This document shows, one piece after another, positions 18,793-28,085 of a stretch of 58,230 bases of DNA. This DNA is from Gallionella sp. GTDB taxonomy: Bacteria; Pseudomonadota; Gammaproteobacteria; Burkholderiales; Gallionellaceae. The stretch spans positions 1 through 58,230 of the forward strand of contig JAHEDW010000005.1 in assembly GCA_024641025.1 (NCBI GenBank). Reading direction: 5' to 3'. Within the stretch, counting starts at the first letter, position 1. Each line of letters begins with the position of its first letter. The translations under genes were made by a program, and so were the position numbers. A model generated the notes under the pieces. It saw nothing but the letters and a program-made list of their open reading frames with translations. It did not search any database and was not told the DNA's origin.

Positions 18793-19215
18793 CTTCAACC
18801 GCATCTTGATGTGCGGCAAGCCCGCATCTATGAATTCCTTTCCCTCTTCGACAAAATCGAACTTGTGATAAAACGGGATGGCATATGTCTGCGCATCCAC
18901 ATCAACTTGCTTGTATTCGTGCGAGCGAGCGAAATTGAGCAATGCTTCCATAATAGCGGTGCCGACCTTCTGTTTTCGCCATTGCGGCAACACAGAGATA
19001 CGCCCGATATGCCCATTGGCCAGCATTCGCCCACAACCGATGGCGTCACCTTTATGACTGAGCGCCAAGGCATGACGGCAAGCCTCATCAAGGCCATCCC
19101 ACTCCAATTCTGCAGGGACACCCTGTTCATTGATGAAAACGGCTTCGCGGATCGATTTCAGCAATGGTTCGCAATCTTGCCAGCGAACCAGGCTAACAGT
19201 GAAAGCGTTTGACAT
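18778..19215 (-). CDS. GNAT family N-acetyltransferase
   Basis: A 145-residue acetyltransferase-fold protein. The conserved acetyl-CoA region reads GRISVLPQWRKQKVGTAIME, with the Q/RxxGxG/A pyrophosphate-binding pattern (RKQKVGTA). The last strand (YAIPFYHKFDFVEEGKEF) is typical of the ElaA/YjgM branch. GGAGGG sits ahead of the ATG at 19215, favouring it over an ATG eight codons upstream. The 3' end overlaps the tail of the convergent CbiM-like gene by 15 bases. It follows the L,D-transpeptidase gene on the same strand after a 20-base gap. Acceptor unknown. Confidence 0.88.
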   Translation of the reverse strand: MSNAFTVSLVRWQDCEPLLKSIREAVFINEQGVPAELEWDGLDEACRHALALSHKGDAIGCGRMLANGHIGRISVLPQWRKQKVGTAIMEALLNFARSHEYKQVDVDAQTYAIPFYHKFDFVEEGKEFIDAGLPHIKMRLKLLSG

Positions 19216-19235
19216 GTCGCCCTCCGATTTAAGAA

Positions 19236-19714
19236 TCAACCTTCGATATAGACTTCGGTTCCAGCTGGAACCAGATCAAACAACTCGACCAGATCGGCGT
19301 TGCGCATACGGATACAACCATGCGAACCCGGGATGCCTAGTCTTACAATATCCGGCGTACCATGAATGTAGATGTAGCGTCGCATGGTATCTGTTTCTCC
19401 CATCCGGTTAAAGCCCTTCTCACAACCAGATAGCCAAAGGATACGTGTGAGTATCCAGTCTCGCTCCGGGAATTGTGCGCCCAACAAAGACGTGAAGATT
19501 TCACCAGTCGGGCGACGCCTGACCAGCACGGCATTTTCTGGCAGGCCGGCGCCAATTTTCGCACGAATGATATGCCTACCTCGCGGTGTACGAAAACTGC
19601 CAGTGGTTTCTCCCACACCTTTTGCGGAAGTGGATACCGGGTAGCTGCGCAGTACCTTTCCTGAATCGTCGAGCAGTTCAAGGTGCTGCTTGGCTATGTT
19701 GATATCGATTTTCA

Positions 19715-19715
<1 letters not shown>
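19236..19715 (-). CDS. L,D-transpeptidase (YkuD domain), no visible signal peptide
   Basis: A 159-residue YkuD-domain protein. The catalytic motif IHGTPDIVRLGIPGSHGCIRM is present, with His119, His132 and the nucleophile Cys134. Such enzymes cross-link peptidoglycan through meso-DAP or attach lipoproteins, normally in the periplasm. The N-terminus (MKIDINIAKQHLELLDDSGK) enters the fold directly and shows no signal peptide or membrane helix, so how or whether it is exported is unclear. Its ATG overlaps the tadA stop by one base (TGATG), implying coupling with a cytoplasmic tRNA-editing enzyme. Confidence 0.88.
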
Positions 19716-20287
<572 letters not shown>

Positions 20288-20335
20288 TTAGCGCGAATTT
20301 TGACAAGAATGTCGCCCTCTCTATTGGACTTATTC

Positions 20336-20794
20336 ATGTCAGACATCACTGTTGCAGATTTTTCCCTGCCCGCAACGGGCAACCAGACTTTCACACTATC
20401 CGGCGTGCACGGCAAGCATCTGGTCATCTACTTTTACCCGAAGGACAACACGCCGGGCTGCACATCACAGGCGCAGCAATTCCGCGATCTCTATGACAGA
20501 TTCAGGCAAGCAAACTGCGAGGTGGTAGGTATCTCGCGCGACAGCATCAAATCGCATGAGAATTTCAAGGCCAAATTCACCTTGCCATTTTCGCTGCTGT
20601 CGGATGCAGATGAAACTGTCAGCGAACTGTTCAAAGTGATCAAGCAAAAGAAAATGTATGGCAAGCTGGTACGAGGCATTGAAAGAAGCACCTTCGTATT
20701 CGACAAGAAAGGTGCTTTGCGCCATGAATGGCGTGGAGTCAAGGCAGATGGCCACGCACAAGAAGTCCTGGATTTCGTCACCACGCTCAACTAA
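20336..20794 (+). CDS. bcp: Peroxiredoxin, BCP/PrxQ type
   Basis: Cytoplasmic thiol peroxidase of 152 residues that reduces H2O2 and organic hydroperoxides. FYPKDNTPGCTSQAQQFRD contains the peroxidatic Cys42. In many BCPs a resolving Cys lies five residues later; here that position is Gln47, so this is an atypical or 1-Cys variant, unless another Cys (around residue 62, NCEVVG) resolves. The start at MSDITVADFSLP is chosen over upstream in-frame codons because it begins the fold. It precedes the phoH-like gene by 9 bases, so the two are likely co-transcribed. Confidence 0.92.
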   Translation: MSDITVADFSLPATGNQTFTLSGVHGKHLVIYFYPKDNTPGCTSQAQQFRDLYDRFRQANCEVVGISRDSIKSHENFKAKFTLPFSLLSDADETVSELFKVIKQKKMYGKLVRGIERSTFVFDKKGALRHEWRGVKADGHAQEVLDFVTTLN

Positions 20795-20803
20795 AGGAAC
20801 CTA

Positions 20804-22234
20804 ATGTCCACAGCCACAAAATCAAACACAATCGGTGATGACATCAACAACGAAACCAAACTTTTCGTTCTGGATACCAACGTACTGTTGCATGACCCGA
20901 CCAGCCTGTTCCGCTTCGAGGAACACGATATCTGCCTACCGATGTTCGTGTTGGAAGAACTGGACAACAAGAAGAAGGGCATGACTGAAGTCGCACGCAA
21001 TGCACGACAAGCAAGCCGATTCCTGGATGAGATTGTCAGTGATGCTCCACATAAAATAGAGGAAGGTATCGCGCTTGAATCACCTGCGCATAAGAATTGC
21101 ACAGGTCGTCTTTATCTGCAGACCAGCTTTATCAAGCACGAGTTGCCGCAGCATCTCGAGCTGGGAAAGGCCGACAATGCAATACTTGGCGTCGTCATCG
21201 GACTGCAGCATCAACAACCGGAACGTTCGGTGATACTGGTCAGCAAGGATATCAACATGCGCATCAAGGCCCGCGCGCTGGGTCTTGATGCACAGGACTA
21301 CTTCAACGACAAGGTTCTCGAAGATACCGACCTACTCTACACCGGTGTTCTTCCATTGCCAGATGACTTCTGGGACAGGCACAGCAAGGATATGAAATCG
21401 TGGCAAAAGGAAGGTCATACGTATTATCAGATACAGGGGCCGCTGTGCGGGGCATTATTCGTCAATCAATTCGTCTACCAGGAAAATGAAACGGCCCCAT
21501 TTTATGCCTTGGTTTTGGAACAGAACGACCAGACCGCTCTGCTGCGGACGCTGACTGATTACACACACAGTAAAAACAATGTCTGGGGAATCACCGCGCG
21601 CAATCGCGAACAGAACTTCGTGCTCAACCTGCTGATGAATCCCGAGATTGATTTTGTATCGTTGCTGGGCCAGGCTGGAACCGGCAAGACGCTGCTGACA
21701 CTCGCAGCAGGTTTGCTGCAGACACTGGAAAACAAATTGTATTCGGAAATCATCATTACCCGCGTGACGGTTCCGGTCGGCGAAGACATCGGATTTTTGC
21801 CGGGCACCGAAGAAGAAAAAATGACGCCTTGGATGGGCGCGCTTGAAGACAACCTGGATGTACTAAACAAGACTGACGAGGAGGGAGGCGACTGGGGCCG
21901 CGCTGCGACCCGCGATCTGATTCGTTCACGCATCAAAGTAAAGTCGTTAAACTTCATGCGTGGCCGCACTTTTCTCAATAAATATGTCATCATCGATGAA
22001 GCGCAAAATCTCACACCAAAGCAGATGAAAACTCTGGTGACACGCGCAGGACCTGGTACGAAAGTGGTGTGCATGGGCAACATCGCACAGATTGACACAC
22101 CATATCTCACCGAAGGCAGCTCTGGCTTGACCTACGTGGTGGATCGCTTCAAGGGCTGGGCGCACGGCGGGCATGTCACGTTGCTTCGCGGCGAGCGATC
22201 AAGGCTGGCTGATTATGCTGGTGAAGTATTATAG
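20804..22234 (+). CDS. PIN-PhoH family ATPase (YlaK/PhoH2-like)
   Basis: A 476-residue cytoplasmic protein joining an N-terminal PIN-type nuclease domain (LFVLDTNVLLHDP at about 20-32, with EELDNKKKG) to a C-terminal PhoH ATPase domain. Walker A is GQAGTGKT at residues 289-296, and Walker B with its neighbour reads YVIIDEAQNLTPKQMKTLVTR. PhoH2-type proteins are RNA helicase/RNases; the PIN acidic residues appear present, so RNase activity is plausible. AAAGGAA sits just before the ATG. It follows bcp by 9 bases and precedes msrB by 6 bases. Confidence 0.9.
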   Translation: MSTATKSNTIGDDINNETKLFVLDTNVLLHDPTSLFRFEEHDICLPMFVLEELDNKKKGMTEVARNARQASRFLDEIVSDAPHKIEEGIALESPAHKNCTGRLYLQTSFIKHELPQHLELGKADNAILGVVIGLQHQQPERSVILVSKDINMRIKARALGLDAQDYFNDKVLEDTDLLYTGVLPLPDDFWDRHSKDMKSWQKEGHTYYQIQGPLCGALFVNQFVYQENETAPFYALVLEQNDQTALLRTLTDYTHSKNNVWGITARNREQNFVLNLLMNPEIDFVSLLGQAGTGKTLLTLAAGLLQTLENKLYSEIIITRVTVPVGEDIGFLPGTEEEKMTPWMGALEDNLDVLNKTDEEGGDWGRAATRDLIRSRIKVKSLNFMRGRTFLNKYVIIDEAQNLTPKQMKTLVTRAGPGTKVVCMGNIAQIDTPYLTEGSSGLTYVVDRFKGWAHGGHVTLLRGERSRLADYAGEVL

Positions 22235-22240
22235 GTAATT

Positions 22241-22636
22241 ATGGATAACCCCGAAGATAAGTCTGATATCGAATGGCGCAATGAACTCACACCTGAGCAA
22301 TACCGGGTGTGCCGCCAGTGCGGAACCGAACCAGCTTTTACAGGAAAGTATTGGAACTGCCATGACACTGGGATCTATCGCTGCGTTTGCTGCGGCAATG
22401 CTTTGTTCGATTCTGCTGCAAAATTCGATTCCATTTCCGGTTGGCCTAGTTATTGGCAGCCTTACCAACCTGAAAACGTCATAACGCGCATCGACAAAAG
22501 CCACGGCATGAAACGTATTGAAGTAAGCTGTAGTCGCTGCGGCGCACATCTGGGCCATGTTTTCGAAGACGGGCCAAAACCCACCGGACTGCGCTATTGC
22601 ATCAATTCCGCCTCGCTCTCACTGAAAAATACATGA
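22241..22636 (+). CDS. msrB: Peptide-methionine (R)-S-oxide reductase MsrB
   Basis: Cytoplasmic repair enzyme of 131 residues that reduces methionine-R-sulfoxide in proteins. Zinc is held by two CxxC pairs (Cys48/Cys51 and Cys97/Cys100). The catalytic Cys120 lies in [11 protein letters not shown]; this is the Cys form, not selenocysteine. SGWPSYWQP matches the substrate pocket. It sits six bases after the phoH-like gene, following a peroxiredoxin, which gives an oxidative-damage theme to this short operon (inference). Confidence 0.95.
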   Translation: MDNPEDKSDIEWRNELTPEQYRVCRQCGTEPAFTGKYWNCHDTGIYRCVCCGNALFDSAAKFDSISGWPSYWQPYQPENVITRIDKSHGMKRIEVSCSRCGAHLGHVFEDGPKPTGLRYCINSASLSLKNT

Positions 22637-22685
22637 TGATAATCATCGAGTTGAACTCATTCCGCCATAACAAATCATCGACACA

Positions 22686-23228
22686 ATGAAGCTATTATTC
22701 GACCTTTTCCCTGTCATCCTGTTCTTTGCAGCCTTCAAGTTCCAGGGAATCTTTGTCGCGACGGCTGTAGCAATGTTTGCAACAACATTACAGATCGCAT
22801 GGACAAAATACCGGCACGGAAAAGTGGATGTGATGCTTTGGGTGAGTTTTGCAATCATCACCGTATTCGGCGGTGCCACCCTTTTACTTCACGACGAAAC
22901 TTACATCAAGTGGAAGCCTACCGTGTTGTACTGGATGTTCTCAGCCATTCTGCTGGTCTCAAATGTTGTGTTCAACAAGAACCTGATGAAACTATTGTTG
23001 CAAGAGAAGGTCGCACTCCCGCTTCATGCATGGAATCGACTCAATCTGAGCTGGAGCCTGTTCTTTGCGGCACTCGGCTTCATCAACCTGTATGTCGCAT
23101 TCAACTTTTCCACGGACAGCTGGGTAAATTTCAAGCTCTTTGGTTTCACCGGATTGATGCTGGTATTTATCCTGGCACAGGGCGCATGGCTGGCAAAATA
23201 TATTGATGAGAAGAAGGAGATAAACTGA
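22686..23228 (+). CDS. yciB: Inner-membrane septation protein A (YciB)
   Basis: A 180-residue inner-membrane protein with about five predicted helices, of the usual YciB/IspZ length. [36 protein letters not shown] and NLYVAF are strongly conserved in this family, which affects cell-envelope and septum synthesis. It is followed closely by yciI and bolA, a neighbourhood common in Betaproteobacteria. Confidence 0.95.
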   Translation: MKLLFDLFPVILFFAAFKFQGIFVATAVAMFATTLQIAWTKYRHGKVDVMLWVSFAIITVFGGATLLLHDETYIKWKPTVLYWMFSAILLVSNVVFNKNLMKLLLQEKVALPLHAWNRLNLSWSLFFAALGFINLYVAFNFSTDSWVNFKLFGFTGLMLVFILAQGAWLAKYIDEKKEIN

Positions 23229-23283
23229 TGTGCAACTCGAAAAATCTTATCCAGTCGCACACTGGAACAGTGGGCGAATTGTG

Positions 23284-23586
23284 ATGCTGTATGCCATTTT
23301 TGGTCAGGACATCCCTGATAGCCTTGACAAGCGCAAGGCGGTGCGGCCAGCGCACCTGGCGCGCCTGCAGACTTTACAGGATGAGGGCAGACTGCTTTTG
23401 GCAGGTCCTTTCCCCGCAGTGGATTCGGACGATCCGGGAATTGCTGGTTTCACGGGCAGCTTGATCGTCGCAGAATTTCCCTCACTTCAGGCTGCTCAAG
23501 CTTGGGCGGATGCCGATCCCTATGTCTCTGCAGGCGTTTATCAGAACAAAACCGTGCGGCCATTCAAAAAGGTTTTCCCCGCGTGA
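23284..23586 (+). CDS. yciI: YciI family protein
   Basis: A 100-residue dimeric ferredoxin-like-fold protein. [32 protein letters not shown] and [21 protein letters not shown] are the family's conserved blocks, including the His-Asp pair proposed as active site. The frame is open upstream to 23230, but the ATG at 23284 begins the fold. Its TGA overlaps the GTG of bolA (GTGA). Biochemical role is not established. Confidence 0.93.
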   Translation: MLYAIFGQDIPDSLDKRKAVRPAHLARLQTLQDEGRLLLAGPFPAVDSDDPGIAGFTGSLIVAEFPSLQAAQAWADADPYVSAGVYQNKTVRPFKKVFPA

Positions 23587-23858
23587 ACCGTATTGCCTCT
23601 ATGCACACCCTACTAGCCGCGCTTGATCCTGTCTCGATTAATATCATCGACGAAAGTCACAAGCACGCAGGTCATGCCGGGGCACGCGATGGCGGGGGAC
23701 ATTACCTGCTAAATATTGTATCCAACCATTTCGCCGGCAAAAGCACGGTTGCGCGCCACCGTATGATATATTCGGCTCTTGAACCAATGATGAAAAGGGA
23801 AATTCACGCCCTTACAATACTGGCACAATCTCCTGAAGAATTAACCGCATCACTTTGA
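23583..23858 (+). CDS. bolA: BolA family protein
   Basis: A 91-residue BolA-fold protein. [21 protein letters not shown] contains the conserved His residues that help bind a [2Fe-2S] cluster with a monothiol glutaredoxin; [20 protein letters not shown] is the conserved C-terminal block. The GTG start overlaps the yciI stop; an ATG seven codons later ([10 protein letters not shown]) is possible. Because the start lies inside yciI, only the part from about 23583 is real coding sequence in this frame. Confidence 0.92.
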   Translation: MNRIASMHTLLAALDPVSINIIDESHKHAGHAGARDGGGHYLLNIVSNHFAGKSTVARHRMIYSALEPMMKREIHALTILAQSPEELTASL

Positions 23859-23878
23859 TAATTATTTGAGGATCAGAA

Positions 23879-24664
23879 ATGTTTAAGACTGGAAAATTGG
23901 CAGCACTTGCAGTATTGGGCACACTAGCGATCAACACCGCTCATGCCGAAGACAAATCAGCCGCAATGGTAAATGGAATCTCAATTCCACAATCCCGCAT
24001 CGATATGCGTGTAAAGGCTGCTGCCCAGCAAGGCCAGCCAGACACCCCAGACTTGCGCAAAGCGATACGCGAGGACATGATCAATCTTGAAGTGTTGGCC
24101 CAAGAAGCTTCAAAGCTCGGCTTGAACAAGAGTTCAGAAGTGGTGCAGCAACTCGAACTAGCCAAGCAAACGGTGCTTGCAAATGCATTTATCCAAGATT
24201 ATGTGCAGAAGCATCCGGTCAGCGATGATGCACTCAAGCAGGAATATGACAAACTGAAAGCAAATGTGGGCAACAAGGAATACAAAGCCCGTCACATACT
24301 GGTAGATACTGAAGATGAGGCCAAGTCCATCATTGCCCAGCTCAGCAAGAAAGCCAAATTCGAAAAACTTGCTACAAAATCCAAAGATGCTGGCTCTGCA
24401 GAACGCGGTGGTGAACTGGATTGGGCCGTACCTAGTAATTTCGTCCCACCTTTTGCCAACGCGATGGTCAGCCTCAAAAAGGGCGAGTACACCATGGAGC
24501 CTGTCGAATCACAATATGGATGGCATGTGATCAAACTGGATGATGTACGTGACCTGAAAGTACCCTCCTTCGATGAACTCAAACCTCAATTACAACAACG
24601 AATGCAACAGCAAAATGTCCAGAATGCAATTTCCGAAATGCGCGACAAGGCTAAAATCGAGTAA
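23879..24664 (+). CDS. Periplasmic parvulin-type peptidyl-prolyl isomerase
   Basis: Exported 261-residue isomerase with a Sec signal peptide (residues 1-23, cleavage after NTAHA). A SurA/PrsA-like N-terminal helical region (about 25-125) precedes one parvulin domain (about 130-225): KARHILVDTEDEAKSII, then DAGSAERGGELDW and SQYGWHVIKLDDV. It should assist folding of envelope proteins. It is last in the yciB-yciI-bolA group and is followed by a strong terminator. It also stands directly before the large DUF11/outer-membrane operon, whose products are likely clients (inference). Confidence 0.93.
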   Translation: MFKTGKLAALAVLGTLAINTAHAEDKSAAMVNGISIPQSRIDMRVKAAAQQGQPDTPDLRKAIREDMINLEVLAQEASKLGLNKSSEVVQQLELAKQTVLANAFIQDYVQKHPVSDDALKQEYDKLKANVGNKEYKARHILVDTEDEAKSIIAQLSKKAKFEKLATKSKDAGSAERGGELDWAVPSNFVPPFANAMVSLKKGEYTMEPVESQYGWHVIKLDDVRDLKVPSFDELKPQLQQRMQQQNVQNAISEMRDKAKIE

Positions 24665-24693
24665 TTGCCATCATCTTGCTACTAAAATTCAAC

Positions 24694-24722
24694 AAAAGGA
24701 CACCAAATGGTGTCCTTTTTTT
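24694..24722 (+). terminator. Intrinsic terminator after the parvulin gene
   Basis: AAAAGGACACCA (24694-24705) pairs with TGGTGTCCTTTT (24708-24719), and the T-run continues to 24722. It ends the yciB-bolA-PPIase transcript and isolates the next operon. Confidence 0.92.
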
Positions 24723-24793
24723 ACGCCTTGGCAATCAAATTGAAACCATGGTCTGTCATCTTTTCAACGCATCAGTCGAACTTTCAACATAAA

Positions 24794-24809
24794 ACACTGG
24801 AGAAAGTGT
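24794..24809. promoter_or_regulatory. Inverted repeat, possible enhancer-protein site
   Basis: ACACT-N6-AGTGT lies about 105 bases upstream of the sigma-54 promoter at 24899-24915, in the distance range usual for upstream activator sites of NtrC-type proteins. The AT-rich DNA between them (24840-24890) would suit bending or IHF binding. No specific regulator can be named. Confidence 0.3.
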
Positions 24810-24898
24810 CAATTCCTGCACATCCCTCACCCGAAAACCATGGAATATATTATTTATATACATAAGCTTAATATATAACGATATCCTTAAATACTTCT

Positions 24899-24915
24899 CT
24901 GGCATGAACTATGCT
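24899..24915 (+). promoter_or_regulatory. Sigma-54 (RpoN) promoter of the DUF11 operon
   Basis: CTGGCATGAACTATGCT matches the -24/-12 consensus YTGGCAYGRNNNTTGCW at every fixed position but one (A for the first T of TTGC). The GG and GC doublets are exactly 10 bases apart. Transcription would begin near 24926, which is almost on top of the ATG at 24928 and therefore argues for the downstream TTG start at 25006 for the first gene. Confidence 0.6.
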
Positions 24916-25005
24916 GTATTTTAAGGTATGAGCAAATTTGATGTAAAATCAATCCGTAACCTGACAAACCTCATAATCAATCGAGGTAATATCAGGAAAG
25001 GATTT

Positions 25006-26127
25006 TTGCATGGAAGCCACCTCATAAACTCCCTTAGCCGCTGGCAAACATTGTTGGGCTTTTTACTGCTGATCACTCCCCAGATCAGTTGGTCGGCCGG
25101 CACGCCTGCTGGAACCCCTATCCGTAACACCGCCACACTTTCATATTCGCTTGGCACTTCGCTGCAAGCTGATATTCCTGCCACTTCAATGACTTTTTTA
25201 GTTGATGAAAAGATCAACCTGACGGTGGTCGGAGGCGTCACCACGAATGTACTTCCCGGCTCTTTTAATCAAGCAACCCCCTTTGCCGTAACCAACAATG
25301 CCAACAGCACGCTGGACTTCGCATTGTCTGTGACTGAAATCATAGGTGGTGACCAGTTTGATCCCAACACGTGTATTGCATATGCTGAAAGCGGTACTGC
25401 TACCGGCTATCAGGCAAGCCAGGACACAGCAACTTTCCTAGATGAGTTGGCACCCGATGCTACTGCGACGGTTTACGCAGTATGCGACATCCCTGCTGCT
25501 GCAAATTTCGAAACAGGTATGGTGGGTTTGACAGCAACAGCACGGGGCGATTTCACAGGGCCGAATGGAACATACGCTGCAACAGCAGGCACTTTGGGCG
25601 CCGTCATAACACCGACCACGAGTACCGATACGCCTGGATCCGTGGACATCGTATTTGCTGACGTTGCGGGCAGTGAAGATATCACTAGCGATGCAAAGCA
25701 CTCAGCCCGTAACACCTATTTGATTGCAGGTTCTGCTTTGTCATTGACCAAAACCGTAGCGAGCGTACTTGATCCTCAGGGTGGCTCAATATTGATGCCC
25801 GGTTCGGTAATAACGTATCAGATCGCAGTCGCTGTCACTGGCACAGGAAACGTATCTAGCCTGATGATCACTGACCCGTTGCCTGCGGAGACTTCCTATG
25901 TCTCGAACAGCATCTTGATCACCTGCAATACAGGCACCTATGCTGGAGGTGGTGCTTGTGGAACAGGCACCATCACGCCACAACCTCCTGTGACGAAAAC
26001 CGATACGAATCTGGATGTGGATTTTGTAGATTTCAACGGCACAACCGCCAATACAGTAACTGTTTCGCTTGGTGATGTTACCGCACCGGCGGATTTTGTT
26101 ATCACGTTTAACGCAGCGATCAAATAA
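25006..26127 (+). CDS. Secreted DUF11-type protein, first gene of the surface operon
   Basis: An exported protein of 373 residues. I chose the TTG at 25006: AGGAAAGGA precedes it, it gives a normal signal peptide (hydrophobic LLGFLLLITP, cleavage near SWSA), and the sigma-54 start point would fall beside the only upstream ATG (24928), which would give 399 residues and an over-long n-region. The mature protein begins GTPAGTPIRNTATLSYS, is rich in Thr/Ala/Val beta-strands, and has a DUF11-like second half (SLTKTVASVLDP, SLMITDPLPAETSYV). Cys pairs occur in NTCIAY...YAVCDIP and ITCNTG...GACGTG. It ends ITFNAAIK. It is clearly paralogous to the 26854-28077 product. Function is unknown; a surface or matrix structural protein is inference. 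Confidence 0.75.
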   Translation: MHGSHLINSLSRWQTLLGFLLLITPQISWSAGTPAGTPIRNTATLSYSLGTSLQADIPATSMTFLVDEKINLTVVGGVTTNVLPGSFNQATPFAVTNNANSTLDFALSVTEIIGGDQFDPNTCIAYAESGTATGYQASQDTATFLDELAPDATATVYAVCDIPAAANFETGMVGLTATARGDFTGPNGTYAATAGTLGAVITPTTSTDTPGSVDIVFADVAGSEDITSDAKHSARNTYLIAGSALSLTKTVASVLDPQGGSILMPGSVITYQIAVAVTGTGNVSSLMITDPLPAETSYVSNSILITCNTGTYAGGGACGTGTITPQPPVTKTDTNLDVDFVDFNGTTANTVTVSLGDVTAPADFVITFNAAIK

Positions 26128-26142
26128 CTGAAGGAGACCACG

Positions 26143-26640
26143 ATGCAAATCACTAGCTCAATATTTACCTCTGTCCTACTGGTTCTGCTAGGCAGCCTTT
26201 CACTTAACGCGCATGCGGCTGATAGTGCCATTAAAGTGACCAGCACCGCACAGATTGAAACCATTGAAGTCGACAAACAAGGCAACAAGAAAATGAAGCT
26301 CACGCCAGTTGAAAAGGCTGTTCCTGGAACCGAGGTGATCTTCACCAACACTTTCGAAAATACTTCCAAAAATCCTGCCAACAACATCGTTATCAACAAC
26401 CCAATACCTCGAGAAAGCGAATACACCGCGGGCAGTGCGTTCGGCAAGAATTGCGAGATCCTCTTTTCTGCTGACGGAGGAAATAAATTTGGACACGCAG
26501 AGGAACTGAAAATCAAGGATATCGAGGGCAAGGAACGTACTGCTTTACCCAAGGAATACACGCATATCCGCTGGACTTACCAAGGACAGCTTGCTCCCGG
26601 AAAAAGTGGGGAAGTCGGATTCCGTGCGGTAATCAAATAA
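26143..26640 (+). CDS. Small secreted DUF11-like single-domain protein
   Basis: A 165-residue exported protein with a clear Sec signal peptide (residues 1-25, cleavage after NAHA). The mature part is about one DUF11 unit: PGTEVIFTNTFENTSKNPANNI, then NNPIPRESEYTAGSAFGKNC, and the final GEVGFRAVIK. AAGGAGA lies seven bases before the ATG, and the gene follows the previous one by 15 bases. It has Lys-rich, more polar strands than its neighbours. It may be a minor subunit, cap or adaptor of the same assembly; this is inference from context. Confidence 0.8.
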   Translation: MQITSSIFTSVLLVLLGSLSLNAHAADSAIKVTSTAQIETIEVDKQGNKKMKLTPVEKAVPGTEVIFTNTFENTSKNPANNIVINNPIPRESEYTAGSAFGKNCEILFSADGGNKFGHAEELKIKDIEGKERTALPKEYTHIRWTYQGQLAPGKSGEVGFRAVIK

Positions 26641-26704
26641 TCAGACAACCATGAACCCTTTATTTTCAAGTTATCCCGGGCGATACCTGATGCCCGAACC
26701 AATG

Positions 26705-26725
26705 ACGGATCCCCCGTGGATCCGT
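26705..26725 (+). other. Stable stem-loop in operon intergenic region
   Basis: ACGGATCC (26705-26712) pairs perfectly with GGATCCGT (26718-26725) around a 5-base loop. A second small stem (CGGGC/GCCCG) occurs around 26676-26697. They lie within the 213-base gap between the second and third DUF11 genes. Only a weak T-rich stretch follows, so partial termination or an mRNA processing or stability element are both possible. Confidence 0.5.
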
Positions 26726-26853
26726 TCTCCGTTTTCTGCGCGGGGATTGACCACGGGTTCAGGTCCTCCTTAAGGCAGAAATTTCTCAGAGTAATTTTAT
26801 GTATTAGTCAGCAATCCAGTTGTTTTTTAGACGTAATTTTTAGGAGAATCAAA

Positions 26854-28077
26854 ATGAAATACATTACGCAAACAAGTAGTCCTCCAAAATCTTTAGCATT
26901 GTTAGTTGGTGCGATGTTGCTGGTTTTGACCTCACAAAGTGCTCTGGCAGTACCGGTAGGAACACCTGTCGGTACCACGATCAGCAACACTGCCACGCTG
27001 GGATATAGTGTTAGCGGCTTTGCACAACCCGACGTCATCTCTGCCGCTGCGACTTTTGTGGTGGACGAGAAGATCAACCTAACGGTAGGAGGCGGTATCA
27101 CAACCGGCGTACCAGCCAATTCAACGGCCCAGGCGACAGCCTTTACGGTTACCAACAACTCCAACAGCCCGTTAGATTTCAGTTTGGCGGTTACCTCAGC
27201 CCTAGCAGGTGACAACTTCGATCCGAGCGCGTGCACTGCCTTTGTTGACGGAAACGCCAACGGCACCTACGAGTCAGGTACCGATACAGCTACCTTCGTT
27301 GACGAGCTGCCATCCGGAGATACAGCGACAGTATTTGCTGTTTGCACCATTCCTGTTGGAACTAACAGTCAAACCGGATTAGTCGGCTTGACCGCAACGG
27401 CCAGGGGTAGTTTCAATGCTACGGGTTACATCGCAACCGCAGCGTCTTTGAATGCCACCACCCCTGCAGAAACGACAGCATCCGGAACGACCGTAGGTAT
27501 CGTACTAGCTGACGTTGCTGGTACCGAAGCTGGTGATGGGTTACGCGATGCTAGACATTCTGGGCGTAATACCTACTCAATCTTCACTGCTGCTTTGACT
27601 GTCACCAAGTCAGCCGTGCTGCTCTGTGATCCATTTAATGGCGTGGTCAACATGAAGAACATCCCGGGCGCGATGACCCAATGGTCGGTCACGGTTAGTA
27701 ATGGAGCGGGGGGTTCTGCAGCTACACTGACAACCATAAGTGATGCGATCTCCGCTACGCTGGCGATTGACCCAGGACAGGTTGGCAGTCTGACTGCTCC
27801 GACCAATGCTGCAACCTGCGTAGCGGGACCTGGTCCACTGGGCTTTAGGGTGACGGTCCCAGTCGCGCGGGTATTGGGTGGATCTGCGGCAGGATCATCA
27901 ACCTCCAGCTTTTTCACCACCACTGCAACAGTTGACGGTGTGGATTTTTCAAGTCCAAACGTCACGGCCACGTTTGCCGCCATCCTGCCTGTTGATGGTG
28001 CTACCGGCCATGCTACGGCAGGACTGTTGAATCCGGGTGAAAGCGTGACGTTAATCTTCAATACCATAGTCCAGTAA
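26854..28077 (+). CDS. Secreted DUF11-type protein, paralogue of the first operon gene
   Basis: A 407-residue exported protein. The start MKYITQTSSPPKSLALLVG has TAGGAGA ahead of it; the frame is open further upstream to 26716, but that part looks non-coding. The signal peptide ends near SALA, and the mature chain starts VPVGTPVGTTISNTATLGYS. It shares blocks in order with the 25006 protein: VDEKINLTV, LDFSLAV, GDNFDPSACTAF, DTATFVDELP, TATVFAVC, VGLTATARG, DVAGTE and DARHSGRNTYS. The second half is DUF11-like. It ends VTLIFNTIVQ. The two paralogues probably arose by tandem duplication and diverged in their second halves. Role unknown. Confidence 0.82.
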   Translation: MKYITQTSSPPKSLALLVGAMLLVLTSQSALAVPVGTPVGTTISNTATLGYSVSGFAQPDVISAAATFVVDEKINLTVGGGITTGVPANSTAQATAFTVTNNSNSPLDFSLAVTSALAGDNFDPSACTAFVDGNANGTYESGTDTATFVDELPSGDTATVFAVCTIPVGTNSQTGLVGLTATARGSFNATGYIATAASLNATTPAETTASGTTVGIVLADVAGTEAGDGLRDARHSGRNTYSIFTAALTVTKSAVLLCDPFNGVVNMKNIPGAMTQWSVTVSNGAGGSAATLTTISDAISATLAIDPGQVGSLTAPTNAATCVAGPGPLGFRVTVPVARVLGGSAAGSSTSSFFTTTATVDGVDFSSPNVTATFAAILPVDGATGHATAGLLNPGESVTLIFNTIVQ

Positions 28078-28085
28078 CTAGGCCT

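Noticed and set aside
26764-26774. CCTCCTTA, identical to the 16S rRNA 3' anti-Shine-Dalgarno
   Set aside because: An eight-base match is expected by chance in a window this size, and no strong pairing partner beyond the downstream AGGAG was convincing.
26716-26853. 46-codon upstream extension of the third DUF11 gene
   Set aside because: It would cross the hairpin and put an implausible Cys/Arg-rich segment before a good signal peptide with its own Shine-Dalgarno.
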